NCBI GenBank assembly: GCA_045105475.1
Contig: JBGCDP010000113.1
Coordinates: forward strand, 1-9,496
DNA length: 9,496 bases
Source of the DNA: WTJY01 sp045105475
Lineage (GTDB): Bacteria; Chloroflexota; Anaerolineae; Promineifilales; Promineifilaceae
Direction of reading: 5' to 3'
Shown: positions 5,378 to 9,496 of the stretch, one piece after another
How positions within the stretch are numbered: position 1 is the first letter of the stretch
Layout: each line of letters begins with the position of its first letter
The notes under the pieces: model-generated
What the model saw: only the letters and a program-made list of their open reading frames with translations
What the model was told of the DNA's origin: nothing
Database searches by the model: none
Made by a program: the position numbers and the translations under genes

Positions 5378-6055
5378 ATGGCCAATACCAATAACAAAGA
5401 ACCCAATAGACGAGGAAAAGAATTTCGGAGCCGTAAGGCGATTATGGATATTCTGAAGCAAGAGGGACCTCAAGACTCAAAGATGTTAGCAACCCGTTTG
5501 GGGGTGACCTCGATGGCGGTGAGGCAACATTTGTATGCGATGCAAGAGGAGCAGCTCCTGACGTACACGGAGACCCCTCGCCCGAGAGGCCGACCCGCCA
5601 AAATGTGGGAATTGACTCCGGCCGCCAATAAGTTTTTCCCTGATGGAAACTCTGAGCTACTGGTTGATATGATCGACCTTATCGGCAATCTGTATGGGAA
5701 TGAAGGGCTGGAAAAGCTGATTCAAACTCGATCGCAAAATCAACTTGTTGAGTATCAGCAGCAGATAGATTCGTCTGATTCATTGTTCAACAAGCTCCAA
5801 ACTGTGGCGAAAATCCGTACAGAAGAGGGGTATATGGCTGAAATTCAGACGCAAGAAGATGGCTCTTACTTGCTTATTGAAAATCATTGCCCAATTTGTG
5901 CGGCGGCACAATCGTGTCGTAAATTTTGCTCGGCCGAGCAGACATTGTTTCAACGGCTTTTAGGGCCAGAGGTCAGCGTGCATCGATCTGAATATATTTT
6001 AGAGGGGGATAGAAGATGTATGTATGAGGTGAAACCTGTAGGCGTGTCAGGCTAA
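5378..6055 (+). CDS. SufR-like winged-helix regulator with C-terminal cysteine cluster
   Basis: The 225-residue protein has an N-terminal helix-turn-helix (about 16-60: RSRKAIMDIL, SKMLATRLGVTSMAVRQHLYAM) and a basic wing RPRGRPAKMWELT (68-80). A C-terminal domain carries HCPICAAAQSCRKFC with cysteines 171, 174, 180 and 184, plus C214 in GDRRCMYEV. C171-x12-C184 reproduces the first spacing of cyanobacterial SufR, which binds an Fe-S cluster. The third SufR cysteine is replaced near E198, while C174 and C180 are extra, as in proteobacterial homologues I recall. An Fe-S or redox-sensing repressor is likely. The first 15 residues are hydrophilic. The ribosome-binding site is weak (AAGAGA); a GGAGG at 5315-5319 is too far upstream and has no usable start codon. 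It probably controls the divergent SDR operon through the twin dyads. Confidence 0.85.
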   Translation: MANTNNKEPNRRGKEFRSRKAIMDILKQEGPQDSKMLATRLGVTSMAVRQHLYAMQEEQLLTYTETPRPRGRPAKMWELTPAANKFFPDGNSELLVDMIDLIGNLYGNEGLEKLIQTRSQNQLVEYQQQIDSSDSLFNKLQTVAKIRTEEGYMAEIQTQEDGSYLLIENHCPICAAAQSCRKFCSAEQTLFQRLLGPEVSVHRSEYILEGDRRCMYEVKPVGVSG

Positions 6056-6140
6056 CTGTTGAATGGGCTTTAATCGTTTTAAGCTAAATGTAGATACGTA
6101 TTTAAGGCCTGCACTATGTGAATAATTCCATTTAAAATAA

Positions 6141-6175
6141 AAACAAGCGGATGGGTTTAACCCATCCGCTTGTTT
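6141..6175. terminator. Bidirectional Rho-independent terminator
   Basis: AAACAAGCGGATGGGTT (6141-6157) and AACCCATCCGCTTGTTT (6159-6175) are perfect 17-base inverted arms around a single T. On the minus strand the stem runs into TTTTTATTTTAAA, a strong tail for cspA. On the plus strand it runs into a weaker TTGTTTAGTTG for the regulator. It sits between convergent genes. Confidence 0.9.
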
Positions 6176-6293
6176 AGTTGCATAGATTACGCTTTAGTCG
6201 ACTAAAAAAACAAGATACCTGTTTTAATGCTCTTTGATCACTTTGCAGCAATCTCAAAGACAATTTTAACTGATACTTATTTCTTCAATATGA

Positions 6294-6500
6294 CTAGGCT
6301 GGAACAACATTTACTGCACATGGCCCTTTCTGACCTTGTCCAACTTCAAACTCTACGACTTGACCGTCATCGAGTGTTGCAAACCCGCCACCATTTTTGA
6401 TTTCTGAATGGTGAACGAATAGATCTTTTCCCCCATCTTCTGGAGTAATAAATCCATAGCCTTTGTCTGCGTTAAACCACTTTACTGTACCTTTGCTCAT
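6294..6500 (-). CDS. Cold-shock protein, CspA family
   Basis: This 68-residue protein is a single cold-shock domain, the usual family size. It begins MSKGTVKWFNADKGYGFITP, with RNP1 as KGYGFI (residues 13-18) and RNP2 as LFVHHS (27-32), the aromatic residues that stack on single-stranded RNA and DNA. Such proteins act as cytoplasmic RNA chaperones; whether this copy is cold-induced cannot be told from the protein. AAAGG lies just before the ATG. About 45-75 bases upstream the leader can fold ACCTGC against GCAGGT, and AT-rich DNA precedes it. The gene is divergent from tetR and ends before the terminator at 6141-6175. It contains no CGGCCG. Which csp paralogue it is cannot be settled. Confidence 0.95.
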   Translation of the reverse strand: MSKGTVKWFNADKGYGFITPEDGGKDLFVHHSEIKNGGGFATLDDGQVVEFEVGQGQKGPCAVNVVPA

Positions 6501-6779
6501 TTGACCTTTGTTTAAATTAATTAGTGTGAATCGTTAAATTTAACCTGCTTTTGAATTCACTTTTTCATCGGCAGGTAATATATTCTACTTCAAAACGCAA
6601 TAATATGCGCTTTTATCTTTTAAAAACCATTAACTTTCTTAGTAAGAACGCTGTTTTTGCACTGATCAGCCCCTTTAAATCTTGGTATTTCGAAGCGGAT
6701 TGAGATTTTGCCTTCTAAAAAATTGAAAGATTCCTATAAATAAGGCCAGTCAACATTCAATAAAATAAATTATAAAACA

Positions 6780-6795
6780 TTGCAATCTATTGACA
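6780..6795. promoter_or_regulatory. Probable TetR operator, copy 1 (over the -35)
   Basis: TTGCAAT-CT-ATTGACA is an imperfect dyad overlapping the tetR -35 box. It is related to copy 2, which lies 42 bases downstream centre to centre. Autoregulation by the adjacent TetR is inferred. Confidence 0.55.
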
Positions 6796-6818
6796 TGGAC
6801 TTCTAGTTTGGACATAAT
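6790..6818 (+). promoter_or_regulatory. Sigma70 promoter of tetR-DUF418
   Basis: TTGACA (6790-6795) is an exact -35, followed by a 17-base spacer and CATAAT (6813-6818), a five-of-six -10. The start point should be near 6825, inside operator copy 2. Confidence 0.8.
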
Positions 6819-6821
6819 AAA

Positions 6822-6837
6822 TTGCAATTGATTGTAA
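6822..6837. promoter_or_regulatory. Probable TetR operator, copy 2 (over the start point)
   Basis: TTGCAAT-TG-ATTGTAA is a dyad with one mismatch, lying at the predicted start of transcription. A third half-like element, ATTGTAATCTATGG (6831-6844), resembles ATTGCAATCTATTG at 6779-6792, so direct and inverted repeats are superimposed. Confidence 0.65.
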
Positions 6838-6857
6838 TCTATGGTTGAGGATGTGAA

Positions 6858-7418
6858 ATGGGACGTAAGAGTCTGGCGGTAGAACGGACCAATCAAATTT
6901 TAGATGCGTTTGAACAATGCATTGTTGCGTATGGCTTTGAAGGGGCGACGTTGCAGCGTACGGCCGATCGTGCCAGCATGAACCTTGGCATGATCCATCA
7001 CTATATCGGCCGGAAAAATGAGCTCCTAGATGCCATGGTTGCTCGGCTTATCAAACGCACCAAAGAGGAAATGGTATCGTTTAACAAAAGCGTACCTACT
7101 TCGGAACGTCTGCCATTTTTGATAGCGCTTTTTTTCGATGATGACCTAGATGAGTTTGATAAAGTGATCGATGCCTTATACGCCAGCGGGTATGAAAACC
7201 CAACGATCAAAGCTGCTCTGGACAATATCAATCAGCTTTATGCATCTATTTTGAAAGCAGAAGTTCAACGAATTCATCCTGACCTATCGGCCGAACGCTG
7301 CTATGAAATCGCACTCACAGTCTTAGGCTTGGCTTACGGAAGTGGAGCACTGCCTTTAGACGGAATACGCCCCGAGATATGGCGTATGTCGGCCGAAACC
7401 TTGATTAACAGCCCCTAG
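6858..7418 (+). CDS. TetR/AcrR-family transcriptional regulator
   Basis: The 186-residue protein has the TetR DNA-binding domain at about residues 9-57: NQILDAFEQCIVAYGFEGATLQRTADRASMNLGMIHHYIGRKNELL, including the helix-turn-helix and the H-x-Y recognition end. The remaining 130 residues are the family's variable ligand-binding and dimerisation domain, with an acidic stretch FFDDDLDEFD (92-101); the ligand is unknown. TTGAGG seven bases before the ATG is the ribosome-binding site. It lies 38 bases upstream of the DUF418 gene without a terminator between, so they form an operon. The promoter is bracketed by paired dyads, consistent with autorepression that also controls the membrane protein. 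Four CGGCCG sites fall in this short gene. Confidence 0.92.
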   Translation: MGRKSLAVERTNQILDAFEQCIVAYGFEGATLQRTADRASMNLGMIHHYIGRKNELLDAMVARLIKRTKEEMVSFNKSVPTSERLPFLIALFFDDDLDEFDKVIDALYASGYENPTIKAALDNINQLYASILKAEVQRIHPDLSAERCYEIALTVLGLAYGSGALPLDGIRPEIWRMSAETLINSP

Positions 7419-7456
7419 TCAAATCAAAAACTTTCTTAAGGACAAAACTTTAAATA

Positions 7457-8680
7457 ATGAAACGCATTGTTGCTATCGACAATCTGCGGGGCTTTGCCTT
7501 GCTTGGTATTTTAATCATGAACATCATGAGCTTTGGGATGCCTTCTATCGCTTATTTCAATCCGGCCGCCTTCGGTGGGGACGATTGGGTGAATCGCATG
7601 ACATACGCATTTGTCCACATTTTTGCGGACCAGAAATTTATGGCACTGTTTTCAATGTTGTTTGGGGCGAGTCTGATGCTGCTAATTAAAAACCTAGAGC
7701 GTAAGGGTACAAAAGTGGCACGATTTCACTACACACGGAATTTCTGGCTTTTGATCATCGGCTTCTTGCATGGGATATTGATTTGGGATGGAGATATTCT
7801 GACGATTTATGCTCTATGCGCCTTTCTACTTTACTTTTTGCGCAATGTAGCTCCTAAATGGCAATTTGCTTTGGGTTTGATCATTTTCTTGTTGCCAGCT
7901 ATTGGCTACATCGTTGGAGGTACGGTTGTGAGTGAGATGCCTATGGCTCAAGTCGCCTCTTTGCAAGCTTACTGGCAACCGTCTATGGGGGAAATTTCGG
8001 CCGAAATCGCCCTCTATCAAGGTGATTATTTGCCCCAGCTGTTGGCCCGCTTGATTAGCAATACCCCTTCTGGCTCAGCATTAGACATCTACTTTGTTGT
8101 ATTTATCTTTGAGTTTTTTACTAGGGCGTTCGGCATGATGTTAATCGGGATGGCGCTCTATAGTTGGGGGGTTGTAACCGCTCAACAGAGTGATTATTTT
8201 TATAAACGTCTGCTTATCATCGGGCTACTAGTTGGAGTGCCGTTGGCGGGGGTAGGAGTTTGGTGGAATAGCTCGGCTGATTGGTCGGCTGTGCAAGTGA
8301 TGTTTATGGGCCGTTTGCCAAACCTGCTGGCAACTCCACTTGTAGCTGGTGCCTATATCGGTCTGATTATGCTTTGGAGTCGCAGTTCACTCTGGCGCAA
8401 CTTACAAAATCGGTTGGCCGCGACCGGCCGAATGGCATTGACCAACTACATCATGCATTCATTGATCGGTACGTTTATCTTTTATGGGTTTGGCTTGGGG
8501 CTATTTGGTTCACTTAATCGTGTGATGTTGCTGCCCATCATCGTGGCTATTTGGCTGTTCCAGCTATGGCTTTCACCCTTTTGGTTACATTACTTCCGTT
8601 TTGGCCCTCTCGAATGGATGTGGCGCTCACTTAGCTACTGGGAGCTACAGCCTTTGCGCCATTCAGTAAAGACTGCTTAA
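7457..8680 (+). CDS. DUF418 / YeiB-like integral membrane protein
   Basis: The 407-residue polytopic inner-membrane protein starts RIVAIDNLRGFALLGILIMNI, the typical DUF418-family opening, with HGILIWDGDIL in the middle and the conserved C-terminal LAATGRMALTNYIMHS and FGPLEWMWRSLSY. I estimate eight to ten hydrophobic segments, for example around residues 10-28, 58-78, 97-113, 115-128, 135-154 and several from 210 to 385. The family's function is not established; a role in transport or in modifying envelope molecules has been suggested from distant resemblance to acyltransferase-like membrane proteins. The nearest Shine-Dalgarno-like AAGGA is 14 bases before the ATG, so initiation may be weak or depend on the tetR transcript. 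Its TAA stop shares the four bases TTAA with the stop of the converging hydrolase gene. Confidence 0.9.
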   Translation: MKRIVAIDNLRGFALLGILIMNIMSFGMPSIAYFNPAAFGGDDWVNRMTYAFVHIFADQKFMALFSMLFGASLMLLIKNLERKGTKVARFHYTRNFWLLIIGFLHGILIWDGDILTIYALCAFLLYFLRNVAPKWQFALGLIIFLLPAIGYIVGGTVVSEMPMAQVASLQAYWQPSMGEISAEIALYQGDYLPQLLARLISNTPSGSALDIYFVVFIFEFFTRAFGMMLIGMALYSWGVVTAQQSDYFYKRLLIIGLLVGVPLAGVGVWWNSSADWSAVQVMFMGRLPNLLATPLVAGAYIGLIMLWSRSSLWRNLQNRLAATGRMALTNYIMHSLIGTFIFYGFGLGLFGSLNRVMLLPIIVAIWLFQLWLSPFWLHYFRFGPLEWMWRSLSYWELQPLRHSVKTA

Positions 8681-9496
8681 TTTCCTTTTGCCCTAGTCGT
8701 CTTCGTCAGCTGATTCAGGATGGGAATTAAGACGTTTTCGGTTAGCAAGCCATGTTCTTCTGGAAAACCGGAAATAAGCACCATCACCGTATTGCCATTG
8801 TTCAATTCTGAGAATGCGATTGTTATCGAATCCCCTTTGTCGACAGCCTTATAAAACTCCCACTCGGCAAAGCTTGGTGGCAATTCGTTTTCGGTTGGCG
8901 TTGGATAGCTATCTAATCCCACGTTTTTGTAATTGTTAAAAATAAATTTTACCCATTGCTCTGGTGTTACTGCGGTGGCCTGAATAAGAACAGAAGTTTG
9001 GTCATAGCCGGGTGATCGGAAAAAATTGTTATTTCCAATATCAGTCCAACCGGCTGGCCGGATTGTTGTCTGGTTAAGCTCTGGAATAAGCACACTATCA
9101 AAAAAGCGGGCTTCATCTCGCGGGTAGGCTGATTGTGGATTAAAAAATTCAAACTGATGTTCAGATTCAATACAGCTTGGATCGATTGGATTCCCCGCTA
9201 AGAAATCAAGCGTGATCCCGATGGGGCAATTGGTCACTGCACGGCCAAGAACAGCGTGGCCCATATCAGGAACTAAAAAGTGAGTCGTATTTGGGTAAGC
9301 CTCTTCTACTTGAAAGCCATACAGTGCGGGTGTTAGCGTATCAAATTCACCACACAAAATTAAAATCTCTGACTCAACTTGAGAAATGTCTACCTCAGGT
9401 TCGGCCGTTTCTATGCCCCACGCCCGACAGATTTTCTGGAACCTCTCAACCGCTGAATCACCCAATAAAGTTAAAAACAACAGCTGCTCGCTTTCA
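8677..9496 (-). CDS. Alpha/beta hydrolase with TAP-like C-terminal domain, C-terminal part (runs off right edge)
   Basis: The frame is open through the window edge, so the 272 residues here are the C-terminal part of a larger protein; the nucleophile and oxyanion region lie outside. SEILILCGEFDTLTP carries the acid Asp and PDMGHAVLGRAV carries the catalytic His, followed by DFLAGNPIDPSC, the pattern of the TAP-like C-terminus of S33-type hydrolases and peptidases. A roughly 165-residue extension follows with RPAGWTDIGNNNFFRSPGYDQTSVL, seen in some large secreted or lipoprotein-like hydrolases. VLIPELNQ and VLIPILNQ occur twice in the extension, about 120 residues apart, hinting at an internal duplication. 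The TTG at 9480 is not the start, because reading continues upstream. It converges on the DUF418 gene. Confidence 0.8.
   Translation of the reverse strand, partial: ESEQLLFLTLLGDSAVERFQKICRAWGIETAEPEVDISQVESEILILCGEFDTLTPALYGFQVEEAYPNTTHFLVPDMGHAVLGRAVTNCPIGITLDFLAGNPIDPSCIESEHQFEFFNPQSAYPRDEARFFDSVLIPELNQTTIRPAGWTDIGNNNFFRSPGYDQTSVLIQATAVTPEQWVKFIFNNYKNVGLDSYPTPTENELPPSFAEWEFYKAVDKGDSITIAFSELNNGNTVMVLISGFPEEHGLLTENVLIPILNQLTKTTRAKGN

Larger units (their letters stand above)
6501..6857. other. Divergent intergenic region cspA/tetR
   Basis: This 357-base AT-rich region carries no convincing gene. On the cspA side, ACCTGC (6543-6548) and GCAGGT (6571-6576) can form a leader hairpin, and AATATATT (6577-6584) could be a -10, but no good -35 is seen. 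TTCTTAGTAAGAA (6636-6648) is a perfect 13-base palindrome of unknown role. The tetR promoter and dyads occupy 6780-6837. I did not find the E. coli cold-box sequence. Confidence 0.5.
9..9407. repeat. Dispersed CGGCCG palindrome, 25 copies
   Basis: Copies start at 9, 238, 357, 767, 1504, 1543, 1837, 2016, 2408, 3590, 3694, 3778, 3954, 4270, 4770, 5619, 5931, 6961, 7007, 7288, 7390, 7563, 7998, 8425 and 9402 (hand count). At this base composition about 1.4 would be expected. Other all-GC palindromic hexamers such as GGGCCC, GGCGCC and CCGCGG occur zero to two times. All copies lie in coding sequence, none in intergenic DNA. Nineteen are read as NCG-GCC-GNN (x-Ala), five as GGC-CGN (Gly-Arg) and one as CGG-CCG. 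The pattern resembles the cyanobacterial HIP1 phenomenon; its cause here is unknown. Confidence 0.85.

Noticed and set aside
6193..6206. TTTAGTCGACTAAA palindrome followed by an A-run, as a terminator
   Set aside because: The A-run follows on the plus strand, which gives no T-tail in either reading direction; the nearby 6141-6175 structure explains termination.
1..9496. CRISPR array, tRNA or rRNA genes, or a prophage or transposon core
   Set aside because: No regularly spaced direct repeats, cloverleaf, rRNA-like stretch, integrase or transposase was recognised on either strand.

Overview
The window looks like an accessory stretch of a gammaproteobacterial chromosome, of medium GC content (roughly 45-47% by eye) and probably marine or environmental. 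The guess rests on the CspA-type cold-shock gene, a YghZ-like aldo/keto reductase start, clear sigma70-type promoters, and small single-domain enzyme genes paired with local repressors. I cannot name the genus. A genome-level signature stands out: the palindrome CGGCCG occurs 25 times by hand count (about 1.4 expected), every time inside a coding region.

Left block, minus strand (1-2289). A sigma70 promoter with an overlapping 16-bp palindrome drives an ArsR-type repressor whose message is probably leaderless. Two SRPBCC/AHSA1 proteins follow (ATGA overlap, then a 1-base gap), then a PhnB-like VOC protein, a YjbR/MmcQ-like protein and the first codons of a YghZ-like aldo/keto reductase that runs off the left edge.

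Second block, minus strand (2333-2690). A single antibiotic-biosynthesis-monooxygenase (ABM) domain gene has its own hairpin terminator and an upstream array of dyad repeats.

Third block (2911-6175). A minus-strand operon encodes a short-chain dehydrogenase, a QueA-like protein with altered signature motifs and a VOC protein. It is divergent from a plus-strand SufR-like winged-helix regulator with a cysteine-rich C-terminus. Two copies of one 16-bp dyad, in opposite orientation, cover the -35 box and the start point of the operon promoter. This is the most interesting unit: a probable redox- or iron-sulfur-responsive switch controlling a diverged QueA-family enzyme of unknown substrate. A strong bidirectional terminator follows the regulator.

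Right block (6294-9496). cspA (minus) is divergent from a tetR-DUF418 pair (plus). A sigma70 promoter in front of tetR is bracketed by two related dyads. The DUF418 membrane-protein gene converges on a partial alpha/beta-hydrolase gene (minus), and their TAA stop codons overlap on the 4 bases TTAA. No tRNA, rRNA, CRISPR array, transposase or integrase was seen.
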